From the NCBI GenBank assembly GCA_016181275.1, contig JACOZQ010000026.1, forward strand, positions 1-37,955: DNA of 37,955 nucleotides, in the 5' to 3' direction. Every line of letters starts with the position of its first letter. Within the stretch, counting starts at the first letter, position 1. The notes under the pieces were generated by a model. It did not search any database. It saw only the letters and a list, made by a program, of their open reading frames with translations, and had not been told where the DNA came from. Position numbers and translations under genes: made by a program. Origin of the DNA: Candidatus Woesearchaeota archaeon. Its GTDB lineage: Archaea; Nanobdellota; Nanobdellia; SCGC-AAA011-G17; ARS1403. Positions 1 through 6,798 of the stretch are shown piece after piece.

Positions 1-190
1 TGAATGCTAGATCAATTGAAAAAAATAAAACTATAATAACATCTGCCGTTACAATAAGATTATAATAATTATGAGCTAAATCCTTGAAGAAAAATTCTAC
101 TATTAAAACAACTGCCAACAAAACAAGAAGATAAGGAATAACTCGATCAGTAATATACTCTAATTTTTCAAATAATGGATGCATATTCAT
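1..190 (-). CDS. Membrane protein, N-terminal part only (gene runs off the left edge)
   Basis: Reading the reverse strand from the ATG at 190 gives 63 residues without a stop before the window ends. The protein starts MNMHPLFEKLEYITDR, followed by a hydrophobic stretch at about residues 17-31 and a second at about 44-62, with a short polar link (KDLAHNYYN). That is a short cytosolic N-terminus and a helical hairpin of two membrane segments. The second segment carries an aspartate (FFSIDLAF), as in the first helices of voltage-sensor-like domains, but two helices are too little to name a family. An ATG two codons downstream is an alternative start. It is transcribed away from the gene at 232, and the 41-bp gap must hold both promoters. 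Confidence 0.65.
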   Translation of the reverse strand, partial: MNMHPLFEKLEYITDRVIPYLLVLLAVVLIVEFFFKDLAHNYYNLIVTADVIIVLFFSIDLAF

Positions 191-202
191 TTCCAGAAAG
201 TT

Positions 203-210
203 TTTATATA
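203..210 (+). promoter_or_regulatory. TATA box for a leaderless transcript
   Basis: TTTATATA is centred about 25 bp before the ATG at 232. This is the usual distance from an archaeal TATA box to the transcription start, so the mRNA would begin at or next to the start codon. It supports 232 as the real start of the 94-residue frame. Confidence 0.6.
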
Positions 211-231
211 TTTAATGTTATCTTTTAGGAC

Positions 232-516
232 ATGGTTTCGGTTTATGAGATTAAAAAAAATTTTAATGATTTTATAAAGCAAATTTCTAAAAGAAAAGGA
301 AAGAAATTAGATTCAAAAGACAAGCAAACAATCTTTACTGAGTTCAGAATATTTGAAGAGCTATTTGAGGAAAAAGGATTTCTACTTCAGGCAGGCAAGC
401 TCGCAAAATTTTATTCATCTGTAATAAATAATAAAAATATCATCAATGAGACTGATTTAAGAGTATTAAAGGGGATTCTTGGGTTTTTTACCTATGCTGG
501 CAAATGCTCAGTCTAA
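232..516 (+). CDS. Small helical protein, possibly the 5' part of a frameshifted gene
   Basis: 94 residues, not recognised. The start is supported by the TATA box 25 bp upstream. Residues 1-80 are charged and helical (for example FRIFEELFEEKGFLLQAGKL) and read like genuine archaeal coding sequence. The last ten or so residues after LKGILGFF look random. At exactly that point, around a run of six T at 484-489, the +1 frame takes over with PMLANAQS, a typical signal-peptide end, and continues into the beta-barrel-like protein. Either the two ORFs overlap by 38 bp as separate genes, or one base was gained in the T run and this is the front of a longer protein. The fused hydrophobic core would read LKGILGFLPMLANAQS. 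Confidence 0.5.
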   Translation: MVSVYEIKKNFNDFIKQISKRKGKKLDSKDKQTIFTEFRIFEELFEEKGFLLQAGKLAKFYSSVINNKNIINETDLRVLKGILGFFTYAGKCSV

Positions 517-1039
517 AAAGCCAGAAGGATTTATTTTTGGCGCTGCAACATTGCCTTCTAACGGTATTCCCGACCATTACAAAACTGGCTTTGGCTTTGG
601 CGGCGGTATTAATGTTCCTCTTGGTGAGAGCAATTTATATTTGAGAATAGCTGGAGATTATAGTAAATTCAAAGGAGATAAAACCATATTAGAGGATAGA
701 AAACCTTTCAGAACAGAAAGAACAAAATACGAAGACTATATGACTTCTTATTCTGGAGAAGCTGGCTTGTCTTATGCTCCATCCAAAGATGTTTATTTCT
801 CTGGCGGATATGGTGCTGGGCAGCTTTCAGATGTTTCCGGCATTTTAAGAACAGGCTCTAGAGATAATATAGATTTACAAAGTTCAAGAGGAAAAAGAGG
901 ACATGGACCCTATGGCTTGATTGGAATCAGAGCAAGAAAAATTTATTTAGAATTCGGAGCTAAAAATTTCAAGTTCAGGGAAGGAGAAAACTTTTCTGGC
1001 TTGTTTGCAAGACTTGGCCTTACTTTTGGAGCTGAATAG
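479..1039 (+). CDS. Secreted beta-barrel-like protein
   Basis: The frame opens after a TAA at 467-469, and the first usable start is TTG at 479. It begins with the end of a signal peptide (FLPMLANAQS, with an A-x-A type cleavage site) but lacks the positive N-region and most of the hydrophobic core. Those appear in the overlapping frame, so the true start is probably upstream through a frameshift. The mature part, about 175 residues, has glycine-rich, alternating polar/apolar strands (GFGFGGGINVPL, YLRIAGDYSKF, VYFSGGYGAG, GPYGLIGIRARKIYLEFGA, GLFARLGLTFG). That pattern is like the small eight-stranded outer-membrane barrels of bacteria, and it ends with a strand-like LGLTFGAE. No family is identified beyond this fold resemblance. 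Its 3' end overlaps the convergent methyltransferase gene by 20 bp. Confidence 0.55.
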   Translation: MGFLPMLANAQSKKPEGFIFGAATLPSNGIPDHYKTGFGFGGGINVPLGESNLYLRIAGDYSKFKGDKTILEDRKPFRTERTKYEDYMTSYSGEAGLSYAPSKDVYFSGGYGAGQLSDVSGILRTGSRDNIDLQSSRGKRGHGPYGLIGIRARKIYLEFGAKNFKFREGENFSGLFARLGLTFGAE

Positions 1040-1781
1040 TAAAATCAACACATATCCTAAATTTTCTTGGAGAATATTGGCCTGCTTTCACAACTTTCAA
1101 AATTTTCGGTTTGCAATGTTTTTTTATTTTCTCAATTGAAACTGCGGGGATATTTTCCTCCTGCTGAAAATCATAAAAATGAATTACTCCCTTTTTACCT
1201 AAATTTTTAATTGCTAAATCCAAAAATAATTCTGCATCCCTTGGAAGAGGCATTACAATCCTTGAAAACTTTTTTTTAATTCTTGGCAGGATTTTTCTTA
1301 CATCACCTAAAAATAATTTAACATTTTTTATTTTATTTAATTTTAAATTTTCTTCTGCAAATTTATGAGCTGCTGGATTTATTTCAACTCCAAAGATTTC
1401 TTTTGCTTTTGAAAACTTCGATATCTCTATAGAGTAGATTCCTATCCCTGAAAACATCACTAAAACAGATTCATCTTTTTTTACTAGTTTAGAAATCCTT
1501 AATCTTTCATTTCCCAATCTTGGAGAGAAATATGTTTTGTCTATATTTAACTTGAATATGCAATTATTTTCCTTATGCAAAGTTGTTTTTGTTTTTTTTC
1601 CTGCTAATATTTTTGTTTTCTGCAGCCTGTATTTTCCGTAATGAATTCCTGTCTTGATTGCTACTGTTTCTATGTTTTTAAAATTCTTTAATAATTCCCG
1701 AGCTATTTTTTTTGAGCTCTTTGTTTTTTCCGGAAGTATTGCTATCTTTCCAATAATGTCAAAGGATGATGGAAGCTTCAT
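1020..1781 (-). CDS. Trm5-like tRNA (guanine-N1)-methyltransferase
   Basis: Class I SAM-dependent methyltransferase resembling archaeal Trm5, which methylates N1 of G37 in the tRNA anticodon loop and prevents frameshifting. Seen: FDIIGKIAIL at residues 7-16; YFSPRLGNER at 84-93, the Trm5 signature before the Rossmann fold; the SAM-binding loop VLVMFSGIGIYSIEI at about 107-120; GVEINP at 131-136, whose acidic residue binds the ribose; GDVR at 159-162; and VMPLPRDA at about 176-183, in the place of the catalytic NPP-type motif. At 253 residues it is shorter than usual archaeal Trm5 proteins of over 300, so the N-terminal D1 domain is reduced or absent. It follows the aspartic protease by four bases and is probably the last gene of a three-gene operon. 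Confidence 0.8.
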   Translation of the reverse strand: MKLPSSFDIIGKIAILPEKTKSSKKIARELLKNFKNIETVAIKTGIHYGKYRLQKTKILAGKKTKTTLHKENNCIFKLNIDKTYFSPRLGNERLRISKLVKKDESVLVMFSGIGIYSIEISKFSKAKEIFGVEINPAAHKFAEENLKLNKIKNVKLFLGDVRKILPRIKKKFSRIVMPLPRDAELFLDLAIKNLGKKGVIHFYDFQQEENIPAVSIEKIKKHCKPKILKVVKAGQYSPRKFRICVDFTIQLQK

Positions 1782-1785
1782 TTTA

Positions 1786-2172
1786 TTAATTAATCTCTAA
1801 AACTCCTTCTTTAAAATTTATATGAACATTGAAATTTTTCAGGAAGCTTAAACCAAGCAAACCATCAACATAACTTTTTGAAGGAAGATTATGAACCATA
1901 ACTTCTACATTCTTTGCTTCATTTCTAAGTGCATTAATCTTTTCAATAACAGCAATTGAAACTGGCTCCACTCCTGTAGCGCTAACTAACTCACCTTTTT
2001 CTTTGATTTGGTCTGATTTAATATTCAACAATTCCATAAAAGAGTTCGGTATCATTACATGCGTTGCTCCCGTGTCTAGAGCCATTCTTAATTTTCTTTT
2101 TATTCCATTATTTTCCAAAAATACATCTAAGATAATGTGTGTCGTTCCTTTGTCGATTTTGCGGGTAATCAT
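1786..2172 (-). CDS. Retropepsin-like single-domain aspartic protease (clan AA)
   Basis: 128 residues. The catalytic motif ALDTGATHVMIP (residues 31-42, Asp33) and the later hydrophobic-glycine motif GLLGLSFLKNF (104-114) are those of clan AA retropepsin-like proteases, which act as homodimers with one aspartate per subunit. There is no signal peptide or membrane segment, so it is probably cytosolic; substrates are unknown. Its ATG at 2172 shares a base with the TAA of the upstream small gene (TAATG), so the two are probably translationally coupled. Small proteins of the upstream type are, as far as I recall, often found next to such proteases. Confidence 0.8.
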   Translation of the reverse strand: MITRKIDKGTTHIILDVFLENNGIKRKLRMALDTGATHVMIPNSFMELLNIKSDQIKEKGELVSATGVEPVSIAVIEKINALRNEAKNVEVMVHNLPSKSYVDGLLGLSFLKNFNVHINFKEGVLEIN

Positions 2173-2387
2173 TAGAAAGCTGCAATATATCCCTTAGGAG
2201 CTTTACCATTATAGAAATGATATGTGTATCTAAATTTTTTTCCCTTCATCGCTTTATATATCTCCCCTCTATCCTTGCTATGGGCAATCAATTCTACATC
2301 TATAGGTCTGTTCAGTTTATCCTCTCTCAAGATTTCAACAAGAACCCATTCATCCTTATACTGTTGTTTTATTTCTTCGATTCTCAT
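2172..2387 (-). CDS. Small conserved protein coupled to the aspartic protease (DUF5678-like)
   Basis: 71 residues from the ATG at 2387 (MRIEEIKQQYKDEWVLVEIL). The frame stays open upstream to 2441, but the extra 18 residues cover the promoter, and a TTTAAAT box at about 2411-2418 is at leaderless distance from 2387. The pattern is DEWVLVE, then VELIAHSKDRGEIYKAM, then a short glycine/proline region ending KGYIAAF. This is the layout of small bacterial and archaeal proteins of unknown function that accompany clan AA proteases; the DUF5678 label is from memory of the motif. It ends with TAATG overlapping the protease start. Confidence 0.7.
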   Translation of the reverse strand: MRIEEIKQQYKDEWVLVEILREDKLNRPIDVELIAHSKDRGEIYKAMKGKKFRYTYHFYNGKAPKGYIAAF

Positions 2388-2430
2388 AAAAATAATATAA
2401 AGAGAAGAATATTTAAAACTTACCACAATA

Positions 2431-2467
2431 TTTATATACATTCTAAAGCAATTAAAAGAAAGGTGAT
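2431..2467 (+). promoter_or_regulatory. TATA box and Shine-Dalgarno site for the gene at 2471
   Basis: TTTATATA at 2431-2438 lies 33 bp before the ATG, and AGGTGATT at about 2461-2468 matches the anti-Shine-Dalgarno end of archaeal 16S rRNA. Unlike many genes here, this mRNA has a short leader with a ribosome binding site. Confidence 0.6.
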
Positions 2468-2470
2468 TAG

Positions 2471-3631
2471 ATGCTAAAAAAAGCAGGGTTTTTTCTTGTA
2501 CTGATTATTTTGTTGAGTATCGGAATCTTTGCCCAAGGATTTGGATTTGATTTTCAATATGGGGGAAGCAGGTCCGGTTATGTTTCTTCAGGTGTTGCTG
2601 GCGCAATAACCTCTGCCTTGGACATTATATTTGGCGGTGTAGTCGGCCCATTATTTGATGCAATTGAATTCAATTTCTATGGAGCCACCAAACTGGCTCT
2701 TTGGATAATTCTCTATTTGATATTTTCAAACATTTTCAAAAATTATTTTTCAAAGAAGGGAATGCACAACAAATTTTCAAAAGTCATTGCTGCAATAATG
2801 GCTTTGTTCTCTGTCGTGTTCATACCTGCAAGCGTTCTTGATCTAGTTTTTAGAGACATGTTAGGTGGATTGGTGGGCATTTTATTATTAGCTGCCGTAA
2901 TTGGATTTCCACTTTATTATTTATTCAAGTGGAGCAGAGAGAACAGAGAAGATCGAGCGGTTAATTTAGTTTCGGCATTATTATTTTTCCTGCTCATGAT
3001 TGTTTTCTCTCAGCTGAATAATCAGTTTGTTTTCGCATTTACAAATGGACTTGTGCAAAGCATAACAAGCTTGGCTGTATCATTTGGAATTTTATTTGCA
3101 TTAATAATGTGCATTCATCGAGCTTATCTTGGATTCAAAGGAATTGGTGGAGGGAGCTCACGAGCAGATGCAGAAGAAAGTGAAAGGCCAAGAGAAGATA
3201 AATTCAAAGAAGCAAAAGCATTAGCTCAACAAGCAGTAAGACAGCTCAATCTTATGGGACAGAGTATTGATTCTTTAAGTAATGATGCCAATGGAATAGC
3301 GCATCAATTAACAAGACAACCAAGAGGATTAGACTTTGCTAACAGACTTGATTTGACTAATCTAGATAATACTATTGAAAGACTTGCTAATATTCTCAAC
3401 AAAAATAATAAAGTAGATTTAGCTAATGAAATTTTACAAGAACACAATAGAATGAACGAAGCTGTTAATCATTTTATTCCTGTAAGAAAACATTTAGAGA
3501 CACAGCTTGATCATGCAAGAAGAGGACATGTTGACATTGCATATTTTTCAGACTTGATTAATAAAATCGAAAACTTAGATAGCAATATTAGATCATTAGC
3601 AAGATCCTTGTTGAAAACTGGAAGATTATAG
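2471..3631 (+). CDS. Polytopic membrane protein with cytosolic coiled-coil tail
   Basis: 386 residues, not recognised. There is a signal peptide or signal anchor at residues 1-22 (KKAGFFLVLIILLSIGIFAQG) and membrane segments at about 73-90, 104-124, 132-152, 164-181 and 195-217. A soluble, charged C-terminal half from about 225 is rich in heptad-like helices (ALAQQAVRQLNLMGQSIDSL, IERLANILNK). The layout recalls pore subunits of secretion or conjugation machines, but no family motif supports that. The gene at 4786 has a similar membrane-then-coiled-coil plan and was the direct downstream neighbour before the insertion sequence arrived. The stop codon TAG is formed by the last bases of the target site plus the first base of the inserted element. 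Confidence 0.75.
   Translation: MLKKAGFFLVLIILLSIGIFAQGFGFDFQYGGSRSGYVSSGVAGAITSALDIIFGGVVGPLFDAIEFNFYGATKLALWIILYLIFSNIFKNYFSKKGMHNKFSKVIAAIMALFSVVFIPASVLDLVFRDMLGGLVGILLLAAVIGFPLYYLFKWSRENREDRAVNLVSALLFFLLMIVFSQLNNQFVFAFTNGLVQSITSLAVSFGILFALIMCIHRAYLGFKGIGGGSSRADAEESERPREDKFKEAKALAQQAVRQLNLMGQSIDSLSNDANGIAHQLTRQPRGLDFANRLDLTNLDNTIERLANILNKNNKVDLANEILQEHNRMNEAVNHFIPVRKHLETQLDHARRGHVDIAYFSDLINKIENLDSNIRSLARSLLKTGRL
3622..3630 (+). repeat. Left copy of 9-bp target site duplication
   Basis: AAGATTATA lies directly outside the left end of the insertion sequence. The same nine bases follow the right end at 4742-4750. Confidence 0.8.
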
Positions 3632-3682
3632 GCTATGTGTAAAAACTAATTAGCCTATAAGTAGGTTAATGTTTTCTCCTTT

Positions 3683-3720
3683 ATTTGTTTTTTCGTGCTC
3701 CAGCACGATAAAAAACAAAT
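3683..3720 (+). repeat. Strong hairpin in the leader of the insertion sequence
   Basis: ATTTGTTTTTT-CGTGCT is followed after CC by AGCACG-AT-AAAAAACAAAT, forming 17 base pairs with a two-base AT bulge. It lies between the left inverted repeat and the transposase start. It could terminate transcription entering from the upstream gene or hide the transposase start in read-through transcripts, as described for other insertion sequences. Confidence 0.65.
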
Positions 3721-3770
3721 AGTAGGAAGTATTTTTGATTTTGGGCTATGGGGTTAGAGAAGGGTAACCT

Positions 3771-4739
3771 ATGGCAAAGAAGAAAAAGAAAAGATATCCA
3801 AGAGACGAAGCATTATATAATCTAGCACAAGAATATGAAGTATTCTTTTTCTTAGATTATCTGCCGGAAGCGGCTCACATAGTGGCAGGGAATAAGGACT
3901 TATGGACCGGATCTGGCAGGCCACCAGAAAAACTTTATGACATTCTGGTTTGCTTGGCAATCCAGCATTACATAGGATTTTCTGACAGAAGAAGCATTGG
4001 AATGATCAAGCTGCTAACACAAGCTAGGAAAATCCAAGTTAAAATTCCCAGTTTTAAGACACTTAATAATTATAGGAATAATGATCAAATCAAGCCTTAC
4101 TTAGATAAGATTCTTGAGGTTCTTTCCAAGCCTCTCTCTGAAGTTGAAACAGAATTCTCCACTGATGCAAGTGGAGAAAGAACCTCCAGTTCATCAAGCT
4201 GGTATAACATAAGGACAAGAAAGAAAATCAGGAAGAAAGATCATGTTACAACACATGTTTCCTCTACAAGAAAATTCAACATGCCTGTGGCAGTTGAAGT
4301 TTCTGCCAGTAGAGGAAAAGATAATGTGCACTTCAGGCAGCATGTAAGAAAAGTGTGTAAAAACTTTACCATTGACGAATGGAGTGGAGATGGAATGTAT
4401 GCTTCAAGAGACAACTGCAATGCTCTTGAAGACGTTAATGCAGTTCCTTACTTCAAGATTAAGAAAAGTTTTACTCCAAAACCAAAGGGCTCTCCTTTGT
4501 GGAAGCAGATGGTATTGAAAGCAAGAAATAATCCTGATGATTATGACAGACATTATCATAAGAGAAGTAATAGTGAGTCTACTTTCTCTGCCAAGAAGAG
4601 AAAGTTTGGAGATTCTTTGAGGTGTAAACATGATACTGCTAAAGAGAATGAAAGCATGTTGAAATGGGTTTGCTATGGATTTACTGCTCTTGCAAGAGCA
4701 GCAACCACATTAGATATTGAGCCTAATTTTTACACATAG
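3771..4739 (+). CDS. DDE transposase of the insertion sequence
   Basis: 322 residues. Catalytic residues fit the DDE_Tnp_1 fold of IS4/IS5-type elements: Asp132 in FSTDASGERTS, Asp207 in SGDGMYASRDN, and Glu269 in SNSESTFSAKKRKFG with the usual S/T and R/K spacing after it. A basic N-terminus (KKKKKRYPRDE) and an N-terminal helical DNA-binding region precede the core. It is preceded by an AGAAGGGTAACC leader with a weak ribosome binding site. The stop codon lies inside the right terminal repeat, so gene and element end together. The complete triad and length suggest an active enzyme that cuts and moves this element. Confidence 0.9.
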   Translation: MAKKKKKRYPRDEALYNLAQEYEVFFFLDYLPEAAHIVAGNKDLWTGSGRPPEKLYDILVCLAIQHYIGFSDRRSIGMIKLLTQARKIQVKIPSFKTLNNYRNNDQIKPYLDKILEVLSKPLSEVETEFSTDASGERTSSSSSWYNIRTRKKIRKKDHVTTHVSSTRKFNMPVAVEVSASRGKDNVHFRQHVRKVCKNFTIDEWSGDGMYASRDNCNALEDVNAVPYFKIKKSFTPKPKGSPLWKQMVLKARNNPDDYDRHYHKRSNSESTFSAKKRKFGDSLRCKHDTAKENESMLKWVCYGFTALARAATTLDIEPNFYT

Positions 4740-4741
4740 CT

Positions 4742-4750
4742 AAGATTATA
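4742..4750 (+). repeat. Right copy of 9-bp target site duplication
   Basis: AAGATTATA repeats the nine bases at 3622-3630. Removing the element and one copy restores ...AGATTATAATAAAG, so the upstream gene would then stop at TAA in the same codon. Confidence 0.8.
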
Positions 4751-4756
4751 ATAAAG

Positions 4757-4764
4757 TTTATAAA
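4757..4764 (+). promoter_or_regulatory. TATA box for the gene at 4786
   Basis: GTTTATAAAG at 4756-4765 is centred about 25 bp before the ATG at 4786, giving a leaderless mRNA. The downstream gene therefore keeps its own promoter despite the insertion next to it. Confidence 0.6.
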
Positions 4765-4785
4765 GGAGTTAATATTTATAATACC

Positions 4786-5688
4786 ATGGCAAAAAAGAGA
4801 GCGAGTAGAAATTCTCAAAGTGTTTCAAATCCTTTTGATAAATTAGGATTAAAAAATCCGATCAGTAGCGAGAGATGGGAAACTAATACCATATTTTTTG
4901 GATTGCTTGTAATTGTAACTTTAATTGGTCTTTTAAGTGGTAATGCTTATTATTCTGAAAATTCAATAACTGGTTCTGTTATCTCTGACATTACTGGAGC
5001 TCAAACTACCTCTGGAATTACCCCAATAACTAATATGCTAAAAGATTTATTTAGTGTAATTTTTAATTCTGATGATGGGATAATCGCTACAATATTTAAA
5101 AATTTATTTTCTACTAATAATTGGTTGGCTGCTATTGCAGTATTAATGGTTATATCTGGATTTTTTTATCTAGCATTAAAAAAGACATTTTTCCACGGAG
5201 ATGATCACAATAAGCTTGCTGTAATGATTGCGCTCGGTATGGGATTATTAGCTATTGGCATTACAATTAATGACAATACTTTGGTTAGTTACTTTAAAGA
5301 ATTATTTAGTAGTGCAATATTATTAATTGTACTTATAGTAATTGGTTTTGTATTATGGATTTTTACTTTGAAAGCAATGACTCATACTTCCAAAGCCTTG
5401 GGAGAAAGACACTCTGCATCTGCTGAAAGAATGGGCGCAAGAAAGGGATTCTTAAAAGCAAGATTTGAGAAAAAAACAGAAAAGTTGAGTAGGGAAAAGG
5501 AAGAGAAACTTGCTGAAACCCTAAGAAAACTTGCTGAAAAACATGCTAAAGAATTTAGATCGAGAGAAGCCTTGGGAGATGAGGCAGGCAAGCAAGCAGC
5601 ATGTAATGAATATGAAACAAGAGCTAAAAAACTTGGTTTTGATAAGAAAGATATTGAAGCTGCTTGGCAATGGGCATTTAATGAATAA
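4786..5688 (+). CDS. Membrane protein with four helices and charged coiled-coil tail
   Basis: 300 residues, not recognised. After a basic N-terminus (MAKKRASRNSQ), hydrophobic segments lie at about 35-52, 113-131, 143-161 and 175-196. The loop between the first two, about 60 residues, is probably extracytosolic. From about 205 to the end the protein is a highly charged helix (RFEKKTEKLSREKEEKLAE, LRKLAEKHAKEFRS) ending in WQWAFNE. The plan, membrane core then cytosolic coiled coil, matches the 386-residue protein at 2471, and both may work in one envelope complex. That is inference from layout and adjacency only. The gene converges on FEN1 with a 5-bp gap. Confidence 0.7.
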   Translation: MAKKRASRNSQSVSNPFDKLGLKNPISSERWETNTIFFGLLVIVTLIGLLSGNAYYSENSITGSVISDITGAQTTSGITPITNMLKDLFSVIFNSDDGIIATIFKNLFSTNNWLAAIAVLMVISGFFYLALKKTFFHGDDHNKLAVMIALGMGLLAIGITINDNTLVSYFKELFSSAILLIVLIVIGFVLWIFTLKAMTHTSKALGERHSASAERMGARKGFLKARFEKKTEKLSREKEEKLAETLRKLAEKHAKEFRSREALGDEAGKQAACNEYETRAKKLGFDKKDIEAAWQWAFNE

Positions 5689-5693
5689 TCTTT

Positions 5694-6710
5694 TTAACTA
5701 AAATCTTCCAATCCTTTTTGCTTTCTCTGTTCTTTATTTTCATTAAATTTTTTCAATAAATTATTTATTCTTTCTTCTGAGAAGTCATGTTGCTCGACCA
5801 AAATTTCTTTCACTCTTTTCTCGTCGGGTTCTTTCCATTTAAGCTGGTAATTTTTCATTACAGGCATTGACTTAAAAATTGCATAAATTTTCTTCCAATC
5901 AAAATCCGGATTTAGTTCAGAAAATAATTTGTCAAAGTTTTTGAACTGTTTTACAAGATTCAAGGCTTTCTTCGGACCTATTCCTGGAATACCTCCTGGA
6001 TTATAATCTGTTCCTGTCAAAATACCCATGACAATCAACTGATCTTGATTAATTCCTAAATGTTCTAAAACATCCTGTAGCTCGATAACTTGTGGCTGAA
6101 TATAAACAAATTTCCCTCCTGGAAGTTTTCTTGTTTGCGATAGAGTTAGGTTAGGGATTGTTCTAGGGCAGCCGTGCATCAAGCAATCAGCATCTGAACT
6201 TGCAAAATAATCTATGTCTTTCCTCTCCACCATGAATGCTCCCTGTGCATCTGCCTCACTAGGAGATTGTATAACTGGCATGCCCATTGCCTTAATCAGC
6301 TCTTTTGATTCTTCAACCATTTCATTGTTCAAATAAGTAACCTGTTTTGAATACTTGTACATTGATTCTGTATCTTCTTCATCTCTAGCTTCTTTGTATT
6401 TCTCATATGCCTTTTCTTTCCTTTCTCGTCTTTCTTTTTGAGTCTGATATTTTAATTCCGGAGGTTTTCCGTCGAAGATATAAACCAATTTAATTCCTTT
6501 CTGCATCAAATTTAAACTGCGATGAAAAATTCCTGACAAATGAGATGTGACATGGCCTTTAGAATCCATCAATGGAGTTCCATCTTTCTGGCGAATTGAA
6601 CTGAGAAATTGATACAAGCTGTTTGAAGAATCTACACCAATCTTCTTTCCTTTTAAATCATCCCAGCTTATTGTTTTAACAGGCAATACTCCAGGCAGTT
6701 TTACTCCCAT
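5694..6710 (-). CDS. fen: Flap endonuclease 1 (FEN1)
   Basis: 338 residues from MGVKLPGVL, the standard FEN1 beginning. The frame is open 18 codons further upstream, but that part is promoter-like sequence. FEN1 removes 5' flaps during Okazaki fragment maturation and repair. Metal-binding residues are in place: Asp27 (GVDSSNSLYQF), Asp80 (IFDGKPPEL), Glu152 and Asp154 (SPSEADAQGA), Asp173 and Asp175 (SSDADCL), and Asp235 (GTDYNPGG, followed by the helix-hairpin-helix GIPGIGPKKAL). The C-terminus QKGLEDFS fits a weak PCNA-binding box (QxxLxxF). It lies next to a PD-(D/E)XK nuclease and PolB, forming a replication/repair block. Confidence 0.95.
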   Translation of the reverse strand: MGVKLPGVLPVKTISWDDLKGKKIGVDSSNSLYQFLSSIRQKDGTPLMDSKGHVTSHLSGIFHRSLNLMQKGIKLVYIFDGKPPELKYQTQKERRERKEKAYEKYKEARDEEDTESMYKYSKQVTYLNNEMVEESKELIKAMGMPVIQSPSEADAQGAFMVERKDIDYFASSDADCLMHGCPRTIPNLTLSQTRKLPGGKFVYIQPQVIELQDVLEHLGINQDQLIVMGILTGTDYNPGGIPGIGPKKALNLVKQFKNFDKLFSELNPDFDWKKIYAIFKSMPVMKNYQLKWKEPDEKRVKEILVEQHDFSEERINNLLKKFNENKEQRKQKGLEDFS

Positions 6711-6798
6711 AACAAAGGATAAATAAATAGAATTTTTAAATTTATTCAAAAGATTTATATTCAAGCAGTTTTCAGTTTCTTAATGAGGTGTTAAAGAG

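Larger units (their letters stand above)
3631..4741 (+). mobile_element. Complete insertion sequence of the IS4/IS5-like DDE group
   Basis: About 1.1 kb. The ends carry inverted repeats: GCTATGTGTAAAAA at 3632-3645 and its exact complement at 4727-4740. The match continues imperfectly inward (left CTAATTAGCC, right TTAGGC). The outermost bases, G at 3631 and T at 4741, do not pair. Nine bases AAGATTATA are duplicated on both sides. One transposase gene fills the element. Clean duplications and an intact gene suggest a fairly recent insertion. Confidence 0.85.

Noticed and set aside
2388-2441. Upstream extension of the small protein before the aspartic protease
   Set aside because: The added residues overlap the TATA boxes of both divergent promoters, and ATG 2387 sits at leaderless distance from a TATA box.
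4404-4631. Reverse-strand frame inside the transposase gene
   Set aside because: It lies wholly within a well-supported gene and its sequence is the low-complexity type expected from an antisense shadow frame.
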